A stretch of 64,000 nt of DNA, from positions 74,582,629 through 74,646,628 of the forward strand of contig OW121741.1 in the NCBI GenBank assembly GCA_933228675.1, read 5' to 3'. The notes beneath the pieces were generated by a model. It saw only the letters and a program-made list of their open reading frames with translations. It searched no databases and was not told the origin of the DNA. The stretch is from Stomorhina lunata (lineage: Eukaryota; Arthropoda; Insecta; Diptera; Rhiniidae). The translations under genes were made by a program, and so were the position numbers. This document shows, one piece after another, positions 24,701 to 36,630 of this stretch. Position 1 is the stretch's first letter, and each line of letters starts with the position of its first letter.

Positions 24701-25750
24701 TGTAAAATTAACAAGGTGGTGCCACAAGTTCCAGAAATGGCTAAGTTACCTCGTGCTCGCCTAGCATCTTTTAAGGCGCCGTTTACATATACAGGCTTGG
24801 ACTTCTTTGGACCCATGATGGTTAACGTAAATCGACATAAGGAGAAGAGATACGGTTGTTTATTTACATGTTTGACGACCAGAGCAATTCACATAGAAAT
24901 TGCTTATTCATTAACAACAAGTTCGTGCATCTTGGCCATTCGAAATTTTATGGCCCGAAGAGGAATTCCACTTGAATTTTTTAGTGACAACGGCACTAAC
25001 TTTATTGGCGCGGAACGAGAACTTCGAGAAGCTCTTGAAGACGTCAACCAAGATGAATTTGTTAAAACTTTTACCACTACAACAACAAAATGGAACTTCA
25101 ATCCACCAGCTTCTCCACATATGGGAGGTGCTTGGGAGAGACTTGTGCGCTCTGTCAAAACAGTTTTTTATAAAATAAACACAATAAGGGCCCCGGGTGA
25201 TGAGCTCCTTTTGAGCATGATGATAGAGGTTGAAAACATTATAAATTCTAGGCCTCTTGCCTATGTTCCCATCGATAATGAAAATGATGAGGCATTGACT
25301 CCTAACCATTTTCTATTGGGTAGTTCCAGTGGTCTAAAGCCGATGTCAACTTGTGATGACAGCGCCATAGTTTTAAAACAAAATTGGCGTATTTCGCAAC
25401 AGTACGCGAACTTATTTTGGAAAAGGTGGTTGGCTGAATATTTGCCCTCATTAACTTGTAGATCCAAATGGTTCGAAAAGCAAAAAACTTTATGTCAGGG
25501 GGACTTGGTAATTATTGTTGATCCTTCTCTCCCTAGAAATGTTTGGCTACGAGGAAAAGTACTTGAAACGAGATTGGCAAAAGATGGACAAGTAAGAAGT
25601 GCGAAGATTCAAACTAAGAACGGTGTCATGGAAAGGCCTGTAGCGAAGCTTGCAGTTTTAGACGTGGCTTTCCGTGAAGAGTATGCCATCGAAGATCCTT
25701 CTTGTCACACTGCGGGGGGGAATGTTGCCGCCACTGGCAAAACCGCTTAA
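21785..25750 (+). CDS. pol: BEL/Pao Pol polyprotein (protease, RT, RNase H, integrase)
   Basis: About 1,320 residues carry the enzymes for reverse transcription and integration. The order is: aspartic protease with FIDEGSS near residue 27; reverse transcriptase with the conserved KSRVVWDAA block and the YVDD catalytic box near 442; RNase H with TFVDAS near 632; an integrase HHCC finger (HINHE...CQWC, about 941-975); the DDE core with GLDFFG near 1005, SDNGTNF near 1067 and GGAWERL near 1117; and a DUF5641-like C-terminus. The start given is a GTG. The frame is open from 21710 but has no good ATG ahead of the protease, so translation probably depends on fusion to Gag. The last residues are encoded by the 3' LTR (stop at 25748-25750). 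Confidence 0.93.
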   Translation: MKEILFKIIPVTVHGKNKDIKTFAFIDEGSSISLMDKKLMDELEISGTTSPLWLKWTGGIERCENSSKKLTIRISGYNKNKKVTINVCTVSKLDLPTQSLDYKKLANKFHHLRNLPIKSYSDAVPKILIGLNHFNLGISTNMRQGGPHEPVAVNTKIGWMIYGAISSNAKPSKQFNYHICECSESDEGLDELVKSFYSLDSLGICCKDPLVSKGDERALSLLKNYTRQREDGHFEVPLLWKCDILSLPNSYDMALRRLLCLERKLLHDSELLNIFKNTIEKYTSKGYIRKLNRKELSHSGGKEWYLPIFAVFNKNKPGKSRVVWDAAAKSNGVSLNSFLLKGPDLLSSLPAILFSFRLKAVAVCGDIEEMFHQIFIRPEDRDVQRFLWRDCDQSKQPDVYVMDVMIFGASCAPSISQYIKNFNATQYENKYPVASRSIKENHYVDDFLESVDTPQEATDLVSEVKFIHQQCGFNIRNWISNNEEVMNTVSNISSTSEKCLNFNEENKVDKVLGVFWEHKEDVITFKIAPRFISSEIFCCRKIPTKREMLRLVMSIYDPLGLIGNIIMYVKILLQEVWRCKTDWDEEISDELMAKWIQWVSILPDIQQIKIHRCYLKCLLNYDGIDVQLHTFVDASKDGYAAVCYFRLVKNETVFCSLIGSKTRVAPMKITSVPRLELMAALIGARFGKFICDNHKITIKNKFFWSDSKTVLSWLNSDHRKYSQFVAFRVTEILELSSINDWRWTPTKENVADEATKWARIPRVSITSRWFQGPEFLYHPQDEWKGAKNFDDATPEEMVHKSFIISAKENVINEKRFSRWNRMLRATAYFFRFIENCRSEAKLKGELTLEELRKAENFLVRQAQTEKYSTEIATLKSKTNIPKNSEIYTKSPFMDEYGVLRVDGRIDNANVAEERKHPIILPKSSYITTLIILYYHSKYYHINHETVINEIRQKYLISKLRAVFKSITRNCQWCKINKVVPQVPEMAKLPRARLASFKAPFTYTGLDFFGPMMVNVNRHKEKRYGCLFTCLTTRAIHIEIAYSLTTSSCILAIRNFMARRGIPLEFFSDNGTNFIGAERELREALEDVNQDEFVKTFTTTTTKWNFNPPASPHMGGAWERLVRSVKTVFYKINTIRAPGDELLLSMMIEVENIINSRPLAYVPIDNENDEALTPNHFLLGSSSGLKPMSTCDDSAIVLKQNWRISQQYANLFWKRWLAEYLPSLTCRSKWFEKQKTLCQGDLVIIVDPSLPRNVWLRGKVLETRLAKDGQVRSAKIQTKNGVMERPVAKLAVLDVAFREEYAIEDPSCHTAGGNVAATGKTA

Positions 25751-26147
25751 ATAATAAGCTTTTTTACTTAGCCTTATTTAAAATTTATCTAATCATTTTT
25801 GGAAATGTCAAAATTATCCGTTCGGAGTAAAGGCTTCGCGCGCTAGACATAGCTCCTCCATTTTATTTTATTATTTTAAAACTTTGTACTTAGCTGGCTA
25901 GCGTGGTGATAAGTCTTCACTCCTTAAGATTTTCTTAACATTTTCTAGTGGTTTCCATACCAAAAAGTGAGTGTAATTTACTTGTTAAAATAATTCCTTT
26001 ACTTATTGTTATATGTTTGTGTATTTGTCTAGGAATTTTAATCTAAGAGAATTAGGTCAATAAATCTATGTTTGGAAATTGATCTGGTGTTCCTTTTATT
26101 CAAAATCTAGTGGAAATCATTAGCGAGGCGGATTCCTCACCCCAACA
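25723..26147 (+). repeat. BEL element 3' LTR
   Basis: This is identical by eye to the 5' LTR. It is preceded directly by a G-rich purine tract (about 25711-25722) and followed by the GTAAT target duplicate. The first 28 bases encode the end of Pol. Confidence 0.95.
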
Positions 26148-28050
26148 GTAATGGATCGTGTAAAAAGCCACGAATAGATGATTTAATGGATCATATAAAG
26201 AGCCGCGATTAGATTACGTAATTGTTATAAAAAGATTTACGATTAGATAATGTAATAAGAGATCATATGAAGATCCACTATTATTCACCATTGGGTTATA
26301 TAGTGGCTCTAGATATAGTCGAGGATCAATTTAGGTCATTTAAAGAGCCACGATTAGATAATATAATGGATCATATGAAGACGCTCGATTGTCCTATGGG
26401 GTCTAAGACTAATCTAGAATTAGGTCATTTAATAGGTCACGATTATATAAAGTAATGGATCACAATTATATGAAAACTGTATTCGTCAGTTAAAAGACCT
26501 ACAATTGGCTCATTCAATGACCCAAGATTTTCTCATATAATGACCCACGATTTGTTCATTCAATGACGCAAGATTGGCTCATATAATGACCCACGATTGG
26601 CTCATATAATGACCAACGATTGGCTCATATAATGACCCATGATTGGCTCATATAATGACCAACGATTGGCTAATATTATGACCCACGATTGGCTCATATA
26701 ATAACCCACGATTGGCTCATATAATGACCCACGATTTTCTCATATAATAACCCACGATTTTCTCATATAATAACCCACGATTTTCTCATATAATAACCCA
26801 CGATTGGCTCATATAATGACCCACGATTGGCTCATATAATGACCCACGATAAGCTCATATAATGACTTATGATTGGCTCATATAATGACCCACTATTGGT
26901 TATTATAATGACCGGCAATTGGCTTATGTAATGACCCACGATTGGTTAATACAATGACCCACGATTGGCTTATATAATAACCGACGATTGGCTCATATAA
27001 TGACCCAAGATTGGTTCATATAATGACCCACGCTTAGCTCATATAATGACCCACGATTGGCTCATATAATAACCCACGATTGGCTCATATAATGACCTAC
27101 GATTGGCTCATACAATGGCCCACGATTGGCTCATACAATGACCCACGATTGGCTCATACAGTGACCCACAATTAGCTCATATAATGACCCACGATTGGAT
27201 CATTCAATGACCCACGATTGGCTCATATAATGACCCACGATTGGATCATTCAATGACCCAAGATCGTCACATATAATGACCCACGACTGGTTCATACAAT
27301 GACCCACGATGGGCTCATATAACGACCTATGTCTAGATCGTTTAATGACTTAAGATCGGCTCATATAATGACCCACGATTGGCTCATATAATAACCCAAG
27401 ATTGTCTCATTCAATGACCCAAGATTGGCTCATATAATGATCCACGATTGTCTCATATAATGACTCAAGATTGGCTCAGATAATGATCCACGATTGTCTC
27501 ATATAATGACCCAAGATTGGCTCATATAATGATTCACGATTGTCTAATACAATGACCCACGATTGGCTCCTATAATGACCCACGATTGGCCCATATTGGC
27601 CCATATAATGCCCACGATTGTCTCATACAATGACCTACGATTGGATCATGCAATGATCTACGATTGCCACATGTAATGATCCACGATTGATTCATATAAT
27701 AACCCACGATTGGCTCATATAATAATCCACGATTGATTCAAATAGTTACCCACGATTGGCTTATATTATCACCCACGATTGGCTCAGGCAAAGATCTACG
27801 ATTGCCACATGTAATGATTCATGATTGATTCATATAATGACCCACACACAATGACCCACGATTGACTCATATAATAAAGCAACGATTGAATTATGTAATA
27901 ACCCACGATTGGCTAATACAAATACCCTTAATTGACTCGCAGAATGACCCACGATTGGCTCATACAGTGACCTACGATAAGCACATTCAACTACCTACGA
28001 TTGACTCATGCGGGTTATTGCGATTGAATCATATACTAAACTTTGATTAA
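26148..28050. repeat. CACGATT satellite, segment 5 with a regular 23-bp unit
   Basis: The first 300 bp continue the array interrupted by the retrotransposon. From about 26500 it becomes a regular 23-bp tandem, ATGACCCACGATTGGCTCATAT plus A, with about 65 copies, most carrying one to three substitutions. Copy quality decays again after 27800. Short ORFs here are repeat translations. Confidence 0.92.
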
Positions 28051-29540
28051 TTACCAAACTTAATTACCAATAATTTCACCCAATTGGAGCATACATTTAT
28101 TGTTTATTTGAAAATAAATTAGAATTTCGTCATAAAAACCCCCAGAGTTTTCTTGATTTTTTCAAATCCCATCATTATTATATTGGAATTCGTGTAAATA
28201 CCGAGACCATGATGTTATGAAATTTACATTTACTGGATTTTAATTCCACTTTACTTGTTTTACAATCTTTTGTTGCAACTTGAAAGCCAGTCAGTTGTAC
28301 TCGTATGCAACAACAAGAATGAGAATGAATAAGACTTTAGTAGTTCTGTCATTCACACAGAGAGAATTTTTGTCTGGCTTTATTTTATTCCAAATGTCTG
28401 TCTGGCTGTCTATCCTTCTACCCGTCCATCCATCCGTTTGACTGAGTTGTCATATGTAGAGCAATTTTCTTTTAATTTACATGTACTCAGAGAAACACAC
28501 ACATACACATTCTTTAAAGCTCTTCCCCTTTTACACATACTTTTGTTTTCCGTTTCCTTTGTTAGGTTATGCGAGTATTGGTGGAGGGAGAATGTGTGTA
28601 TGTCTGTAAAGTATTTTTTTCATTTCTTTTATTTGATGGAATTTTTTATTTCCTTTAAATGTGTACGAATATTTTTCTTTGATTGCAGTTTATTTTATTG
28701 TGTCACTGGGTTTATGAAGTTATTTTACGTTTGTCTGTGATATTATTATATTACTATGAAAGTTCCTCACTTCCATCATCTTTTAAATTTTGTATCCTTA
28801 ATTTTTTTTGCTTGATTTTTTTTTAATTTATATTTTTATTTGTTTTATTTAGTCTTAACCCCTTTCTTTACTAAATTCTTTAAACCCTTTTTAGGAAAGA
28901 ATGAAAATTCCTCTAAAACCTTGCCTTCAGACAACCATAGGCCTGAAAGGGTTAAACTTCTTATTTCATATTCTGTTTTAGATTGTTTCTATTGTTTTGT
29001 TTAATTTACAAAGTGCATTTTAATGAAGTTCTTTCCTTGTGGGTATTTTAAAACAATTTGGTTTTTAGTTTCTTACAGATTTTTCTTTTCCCATTTGTTA
29101 TCTTGAGTTTTTTTTTCTTTTGCATTTTTAAATGACAGTAATTTTGTATTCATTTAGACTTTGGTTTGCATAATTTATGTGTAAGTTTCTTTCTTTCTTC
29201 ATCTTCTGTTAGTGCCCAAAGTAGTTGTACTTGTTCCTTTGTTGATGTTTCGAGTCTCCTTTAAAGCAATTCACTTTTTTGGACATTTAGAAGGGTCGAA
29301 CGAAAGCGTGTTTATTTCTGGAGTGTTGGCATGTAAGAGCCTCTAGCATGTCGACAGAGATACCGGTACTTGGTAGGGAAAACAAAACCCTTAAAAATTT
29401 GTGAGCTGAAGGAACAGTTGGATGTATTAAAAGAAAATAAGAAGAAAAGTTTTCTAAAAAAATGTCATAATACAAAATGTAAAATAACAAATTACTCAAT
29501 GTTAAAGTTCTCAATCTTCAAATAACAAGACAAAAATGTT
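28051..29540. other. Intron sequence without repeats
   Basis: This 1.5-kb stretch is not tandem. It has pyrimidine-rich and TGTCTG/CCATCC microsatellite-like patches near 28390-28440 and many T runs. The ORFs at 28438 (100 codons, Phe/Tyr-rich) and 29287 show no domain signature. I see no exon fitting the phase-1 pattern of the host gene. Confidence 0.45.
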
Positions 29541-32500
29541 TCTTTAGAAATTTTTTTTAATATAAAAAATTTCTTAGAGAAAAATTTTCAATATAAACAT
29601 TTTTTCAATATACAAATTTTTCAATTTTTATAAAAAAATTTTCAATATAAAAATTTTTCTATAAAAAAATTTTCAATATAAAAATTTTTTTATAAAAAAA
29701 TGTTCAGTACAAAAATTTTTCTATGGAAAAATTTCCAATATAAAAATTTTTCTATGGAAAAATTTTCAATACAAAAATTTTTCTATGGAAAAATGTTCAA
29801 TATAAAAATTTTTCTATATAGTATAAACTTGTTTCTATAGAAAAATTTTAAATATATAAATTTTTCTATATAAAAATTTTTATACAGAAAAATTTTCAAC
29901 ATAATAATTTTTCAATAAAAAATTTTTTCCATAGAATATAAATATTTTTCTAAAAAAAATTTAACATAAAAATTTTGTTATAAAAATTTTTCAATATCAC
30001 GATTTTTCAATGGAAAATTTTTTAATATAGAAATTTTCTACAAAAAAGTTTTCGATATAAAAATTTTTCTATAGAAAATTTTTCAATAAAACATATTTTT
30101 GTATTGCAAAAATTTTCTATAGAAAAATTTTTATATTTAAAAAATTATATAAAATAGTTTCTATAGAAAAATTTTTATATTGGAAAAGTTTCTATAAAAA
30201 AATTTTCATATTGAAAATATTCTATAGAAAAATTTTCATATTGAAAAATTTTCTATAGAAAAATTTTCATATTGAAAAATTTTCTATAGAAAAATTTTCA
30301 TATTGAAAAATTTTCTATAGAAAAATTTTCATATTGAAAAATTTGCTATAGAAAAATTTTCATATTGAAAAATTTTCTATAGAAAAATTTTAATATTGAA
30401 AAATTTTCTTTAGAAAAATTTTCATATTGAAAAATTTTCTTTAGAAAAATTTTCATATTGAAAAATTTTCTTTAGATAAATTTTCACATTAAAAAATTTT
30501 CTATAGAAAAATTTTCATATTGAAAAATTTTCTATAGAAAAATTTTCATATTGAAAAATTTTTATAGAAAAATTTTCTATAGAAAAATATTTATAGAAAA
30601 ACATTCTATAGAAAAATATTTATATTGAAAATTTTCTATAAAAAAATTTTAGTATTGACAAAATTTCCATAGAAAATGTTTTATATTAAAAAATTTATAT
30701 AGAAAAATTTTTATACTAAAAAATATTTATATCGAAAAATTTTTTATAAAAACAAATTTTATATTTTTTATATTGAAAAAATTTCTATAAAAAAATTTTA
30801 TACTAAAAAATTTGCTACACAAAATTTTTAATATTGAAAATTTTTAATATTAAAAAATTTTTAATATTGAAAAATTATAAATTTATATATCGAAAATTTT
30901 TCTATAGAAAAATTTTTTATATATCGAAAATTTTTCTATAGAAAAATTTTTTATATATCGAAAATTTTTCTATAGAAAAATTTGTATATCGAAAATTTTT
31001 CTATAGAAAAATTTGTATATCGAAAATTTTTCTATAGAAACATTTTGATATCGAAAATTTTTCTATAGAAAAATTTTTATATCGAAAATTTTTCTATAGA
31101 AAAGTTTTTTATATCGAAAATTTTTCTATAGAAAAATTTTTTATATCGAAAATTTGTCTATAGAAAAATTTTTTATATCGAAAATTTGTCTATAGAAAAA
31201 TTTTTTATATCGAAAATTTTTTATAGAAAAATTTTTTATATCGAAAATTTTTCTATAGAAAAATTTTTTATATCGAAAATTTGTCTATAGAAAAATTTTT
31301 TATATCGAAAATTTGTCTATAGAAAAATTTTTTATATCGAAAATTTTTTATAGAAAAATTTTTTATATCGAAAATTTTTCTATAGAAAAATATTTTATAT
31401 CGAAAATTTTTCTATAGAAAAATTTTTTATATAGAAAAATTTTTTATATCGAAAATTTTTCTATAGAAAAATTTTTTATATCGAAAATTTTTCTATAGAA
31501 AAATTTTTTATATCGAAAATTTTTCTACAGAAAAATTTTTTATATCGAAAATTTTTCTATAGAAAAATTTTTTATATCGAAAATTTTTCTGTAGAAAAAT
31601 TTTTTATATCGAAAATTTTTCTACAGAAAAATTTTTTATATCGAAAATTTTTCTATAGAAAAATTTTTTATATCGAAAATTTGTCTATAGAAAAATTTTT
31701 TATATCGAAAATTTGTCTATAGAAAAATTTTTTATATCGAAAATTTTTTATAGAAAAATTTTTTATATCGAAAATTTTTCTATAGAAAAATATTTTATAT
31801 CGAAAATTTTTCTATAGAAAAATTTTTTATATAGAAAAATTTTTTATATCGAAAATTTTTCTATAGAAAAATTTTTTATATCGAAAATTTTTCTATAGAA
31901 AAATTTTTTATATCGAAAATTTTTCTACAGAAAAATTTTTTATATCGAAAATTTTTCTATAGAAAAATTTTTTATATCGAAAATTTTTCTGTAGAAAAAT
32001 TTTTTATATCAAAAATTTTTCTATAGAAAAATTTTTTATATCGAAATTTTTCTATAAAAAAATTTTTTATATCGAAAATTTTTCTATAGAAAAATTTTTT
32101 ATATCAAAAATTTTTCTATAGAAAAATTTTTATATCGAAAATTTTTCTATAGAAAAATTTTTTATATCGAAAATTTTTCTATAGAAAAATTTTTTATATC
32201 GAAAATTTTTCTATAGAAAAATTTTTTATATCGAAAATTTTTCTATAGAAGAATTTTTTATATCGAAAATTTTTCTATAGAAAAATTTTTTATATCGAAA
32301 ATTTTTCTATAGAAAAATTTTTATATCGACAATATAAAATAATAAATAAATTTTTCTGTAGAAAAATTTTTATATCGAATATTTTTATATCGAAAATTTT
32401 TCTATAGAAACATTTTTATATCGAAAATTTTTCTATAGAAACATTTTTATATCGAAAATTTTAATATCGAATATTTTTCTAAAAATTTTTCAATATAAAA

Positions 32501-32880
32501 ATTTTTCTCTAGAAAATTTTTTTAAATAAATTTTTTTATAGAAAATTTTTCAATATAGATATTTTTCTATAAAAAATTTTTTATTATGAAAATTTTTCTA
32601 TAGAAAATTTTTCAATATAAAAATTTTTCTATAGAAGATTTTTCAATATAAACATTTTTCGATAAAAAATTATTCAATGCAAAAATTTTTCTATAGAAAA
32701 TTTTTCAATATAAAAATTTTTCTATAGAAAATTTTTTAATATAAAAGTTTTTCTTTAGAAAATTTTTAATATACAAATTTTTCTATAGAAACATTTTTAG
32801 ATCGAAAATTTTGTATAGGAATATTTTTTTATTGAAAATGTTTCTATAGAAAAATTTTTATATAAAACTTTTCAATAAAA
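29541..32880. repeat. 31/32-bp satellite block 3, partners TTTTCATATTGAAAA and TTTTTTATATCGAAAA
   Basis: The core CTATAGAAAA recurs about every 31-32 bp. From about 30180 to 30560 the partner half is TTTTCATATTGAAAA; from about 30890 to 32330 it is TTTTTTATATCGAAAA (32-bp unit). Both edges are degenerate. A segment of about 500 bp around 31140-31520 is repeated nearly verbatim at about 31620-32010, including its irregular short units, so a higher-order duplication is present. Confidence 0.93.
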
Positions 32881-33409
32881 AAATCTGGCACCACCTTTCT
32901 AATCTTACATTGGTTTTTACAAAACAATTTCAATAGAAGTTTAAAAATTAAATTTTATAAACATTTAAGCATAAATTTCTGTACTTAATTTAAGCAGACA
33001 TCTGTCTATCTGGTATCTACTTCAACGCACCAAAGACTCAAATCAAAAGTATCACAACAACTGCCTTTTGAAAATGTTGCAAGAAAAGTTTTTGTAGCAA
33101 ATGACATTTAACCAGTCAACCAACTCTCGAGGTGGGGGCATTGATACAAAGTTAAAATGTAATTAAACCAATCAGTAGATGGATGATCACAATTAGAAAC
33201 AGAAACCGTATAAGACATTAGAAAGAAAATTTAATGTTAATTCTTATATTTGAAACAATTTTATAAATTAGTAAAACTCAAACCTGAATTCGTATGAATT
33301 CAAAATTCTTAATTTAAATTTTTATTAGTTTTTTTCTTTCGAAAATGGTACAAGTAGTTTTGCTTTCAAAAAATGTTAAATTTATTTATTTCAAATAAAA
33401 AAATTCTAG
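32881..33409. other. Intron sequence without a recognised feature
   Basis: This is AT-rich unique sequence. I see no tandem pattern, exon or RNA gene. Confidence 0.4.
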
Positions 33410-33720
33410 AATAATAACAACTACACTAGTTGGCAAAATTCAAGTTTTTAAATGCTATTATATATTTGTTATGGTCTTTTGATTATAAAAATGGTTGAAA
33501 TTTAATTGTTACAAATCAAACAATTTTGATTGTTCAAAATTTTTGTTATAAAAGTTTCTATTTCCGAAAAGGTTGATCCATTGATTCTTTAGATCGGATC
33601 GGATCGGAGAATAGTAAAAAATTTGTTTTTAATTCGTTTAAAAACAATTTGCTTATATATTCTATAGATTCGGAGTTATTTGGACTTCAAAGTGAAAACT
33701 TTTATATAAAAAATATAAAT
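33410..33720 (+). repeat. Dispersed repeat, copy 1
   Basis: It begins ACTACACTAGTTGGCAAAATT and continues through TGATTATAAAAATGGT, GAAAAGGTT.ATC and ATTCGGAGTTATTTGGACTTCA. The same succession, diverged, occurs at 57981-58315 in the same orientation. The class is unknown and no terminal structure was identified. Confidence 0.55.
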
Positions 33721-33836
33721 TTTTTTCTTTATTTTTTTTTTTTTTAATAAATAAGAAATCGAAGATCGCAAAAACAAAATTTTGAAAAAAGCATATGTAT
33801 GTGATTTGTATGTTCTAACACTGAAGAAAAGCTTGT

Positions 33837-33877
33837 TAAATTATTAGTCCATATGGACTATAGCTTTTATTACTTGT
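33837..33877 (+). mobile_element. 3' end of a DINE-1-like element (tail only)
   Basis: The hairpin AGTCCATATGGACT is followed by ATAGCTTTTATTACTTGTT. It has the same hairpin-plus-CTTGTT terminus as the full DINE-like elements but a different stem. A complete DINE-like element starts directly behind it. Confidence 0.5.
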
Positions 33878-34679
33878 TATACCCTTCACCACCATATGTG
33901 GAAAGGGTATTATAAGTTTGTGCTGATGTATGTAACGCATAGAAATATTTGTCCTAGACCCACCTTTTAGTAAACCAATAGGCTTAGAATCACTTTCAAA
34001 GTCGATTTAGCTATGTCAGTCCGGCCGTCTGTCCGTCTGGCTGGCTGGACCCCCATGTAAACCTTGTAATCAAACAACAGGTCGCAATTCTTAATATAAT
34101 TTAATGAAATTTGGCACAGATCATTTTTTTGATAATGGGACCATGGATATTGAAATTGGTCAAAATCGGTCCATTATTTATGGTACCTCCCATAGGTCCC
34201 ACTTCCTGGAATTGATATATTGGCCACAAATATCAATATTTTTTCATGAAATTTAAAATAAATACTGCTTATATGAACTAAAATCACTGTACCAAATTTC
34301 GTTGAAATCGGTCCTCATTTGACCATAGCTCCCATACAAACTCTTCTTTAAAAACGCACTAAATGAGACAAAAATCTTTAAAACGCTCGTAAATCTAAAG
34401 ATAATGAGAATTTTTTATTTTTTTTGCATACATAAGTTTTGTAACAACTGTAATCAATTTGCCAAATTTCGAGATAATCGGTCCACATTTGACCCTAGCT
34501 CTCATATAAGTCCAAATGACGAAAACAGCTTAAATATATAAGTTTTGAGAAAATGTTTGTATGATGGCAAAACTTAGCAAATATTTGTCTTTATACAGGA
34601 AAAATAACACCTTTGACCTTTAGTGGTGAAGCGTATCGAATGGTCGGGCTTGACCGACTATAGCATTTCCTTACTTGTT
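33878..34679 (+). mobile_element. DINE-1/INE-1-like non-autonomous rolling-circle element, family A, copy 1
   Basis: It begins TTATACCCTTCACCACC, carries the GTCCGTCTGG/CTGGCTGG block near 34030 and ends with the hairpin GTCGGGCTTGACCGAC (about 34643-34658) followed by TATAGCATTTCCTTACTTGTT-like sequence. The start motif, the GTCCGTCTG block and the AGTCGG-hairpin/CTTGTT end are the hallmarks I know from Drosophila INE-1 (Helentron-derived). There is no TIR and no long target duplication. Confidence 0.72.
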
Positions 34680-34825
34680 TTTATAATAAAGAGAAGTAAC
34701 ACTCAGAAAAATGCTTTCTATTCAATTGTAGGTATTGTATGTACGAATTGGGTTACCTTCCTTGAAAATAGGATAGTAGAGTGGTAAAATGTGGTTAAAA
34801 GGATAGATAAAGCTTTAAATTATTT

Positions 34826-36630
34826 GACACTGTAATTGCAAGTCATGTCTATTTTTAGAATATTAAACTTGAGTCATATGTTGTTATTTGCTCTAAAGCT
34901 AATTTTATTAATTTTACATCGGCGGCGTGTTAGTGCTGTAGAGCATACCAACGATGAAGAAATTTTAAATTTCTGATGTTTTATTACTTAGGGGACAATA
35001 ACATATACAAAAAATAATTTTACTTAAATGGAATTTCGTCCGTTGACCAGTGTTATTTGAAAGATATGAATGATTGCTTCTATAATTACATTTTCAAATA
35101 AATATTCAACAAAATGTTGCAACAAAAATAAGAAATCAATGGAAATATATTTATTAAAGTTTGAAATAAATGAGAAGATTGTCTAGCATTTAACCCTTTA
35201 ATGTCAAATGGTGCTTATAAGCAATATTGTAAGACTTTGGTCATAAGTTCCTTATTTTCTGCTTGCTTTTGCTAAAGGTTTGTTACTAAGAGGTATTACC
35301 AAAATATAAGGTTCACCCGTGCTATCAATGCTAGTCATTTTATTTCATAGAAGTGAGTCTTTGACTAAACTACGACTCAAACGTAATTTAACTAAAGCAA
35401 CAACACACCGTCGATGTAAAACACCAGTACGAACCTAATGTAAAATTCCTTCTATCCTTTTCAGGCCGAGATGCATCGATTGTGCGAGTGGGTTTCGGTG
35501 TCAATAATTTTGCTTCTGTTTGCCCAATATGAAATAGACTGGCATGCATCGATTGTGCTGATTGTTTTTTATATTTCTTTTCTGTTTAATCTAACGTAAC
35601 TTGAGTTATTGCGAAATTCTTCAGTCATATTCTTCAGTCATATTTTACAGGTTGTAAATATAGGTCATTTAAGTATGTAAGAAAGGTCCAAGAACTCTAT
35701 TCCGGGAAGGCAGAACTTTAGGACGTAAAAAATATCTCTGACAAATCTCATTATATTATCTTAAAGGTTGCGACCTGTGCTTTAATCGACTAAAGAGTGA
35801 GTCTCAGACCAATATTTCTATGCGCTACGAACATCAGTACGAACATCAGTACAAACCTAATGTAAAATTCCTTCTATCCTTTTCAGGCCGAGATGCATCG
35901 ATTGTGCGAGTGGGTTTCGATTTCAATATTTTTGCTTCTGTTTGTCCAATGTGAAATAGACTGTCATGCATCGATTGTGCTGATTGTTTTTTATATTTCT
36001 TTTCTGTTTAATCCAACGAAATTGCAAAATTCTTCAGTCCATATTTCAGTTTTAGCAAAATGAGCCGTTTAAGTAAGTTCTGTTATTAATTTCCAAATAA
36101 TTAAAAAAAATGCAAACTTTAATATTCCAAACTAATTGAAATCGTTTTATGCCATAAAAATGTATTTTAGTTAAAAACATTAAGCGGGATGCATCAATTG
36201 TGCGTATCCTGAAAATTATTAAAGGATATACAAATGATAAAACCTAATTATTGAATATATTTTCATACGCTGAAGAACAAAAATTATAAAAAAAAATTCT
36301 TGATAGTTTTGCGTCAGGTCTGAAAGTGCTATGGTACTGAAGGGTATAAAAATTCTTTAAATTTTGCTTCGTATTTGTTCTGAAATATATAAATAGATAG
36401 ATAAATTAATAGGAATGTTAGGTTTTTTCTACAAAAGTCAAATGACACCTTTATTTTTCCTCATCATAATCGCAACATAAGCCCTATAGCAATAAGACGC
36501 CGTCAATGTAAAAGAAATAAAATTGGTTGTAGAACAAAAATCTTAAAAATCTTGAATGCGTCTAAATAACAATAAATGACGAAACTTTACTATTCTCAAA
36601 ATAGACATGACGTACAATTACATATGGCAG
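34826..36630. mobile_element. Possible old element with about 120-bp inverted ends and internal duplication
   Basis: The left end (CACTGTAATTGCAAGTCATGTCTATTTT, then TTTTACATCGGCGGCGT near 34920) is matched in inverted orientation at the right end (ACGCCGTCAATGTAAAA near 36495, then AAAATAGACATGACGTACAATTAC). Inside, 35425-35594 is repeated at 35846-36013. Target duplications were not resolved, so the boundaries are approximate. Confidence 0.45.

Larger units (their letters stand above)
19074..26147 (+). mobile_element. BEL/Pao-type LTR retrotransposon, apparently very young
   Basis: The element is 7,074 bp with 425-bp LTRs at both ends, which look identical by eye. The LTRs begin TGTTG and end CAACA, and the 5-bp target duplication GTAAT flanks them (19069-19073 and 26148-26152). 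The internal order is gag, protease, reverse transcriptase, RNase H, integrase, as in BEL/Pao elements. There is no env. A purine run (GCGGGGGGGAA) precedes the 3' LTR. I could not find a TGG-initiated primer-binding site next to the 5' LTR. The element is in the opposite orientation to the host gene. Confidence 0.96.

Noticed and set aside
19702..25467. Several ORFs antisense to or out of frame with gag and pol
   Set aside because: Shadow frames of the retrotransposon genes, which carry all the recognisable domains.
28438..28740. 100-codon Phe/Tyr/Leu-rich ORF, possible membrane protein
   Set aside because: It is the translation of a T-rich intron stretch; hydrophobicity follows from base composition.
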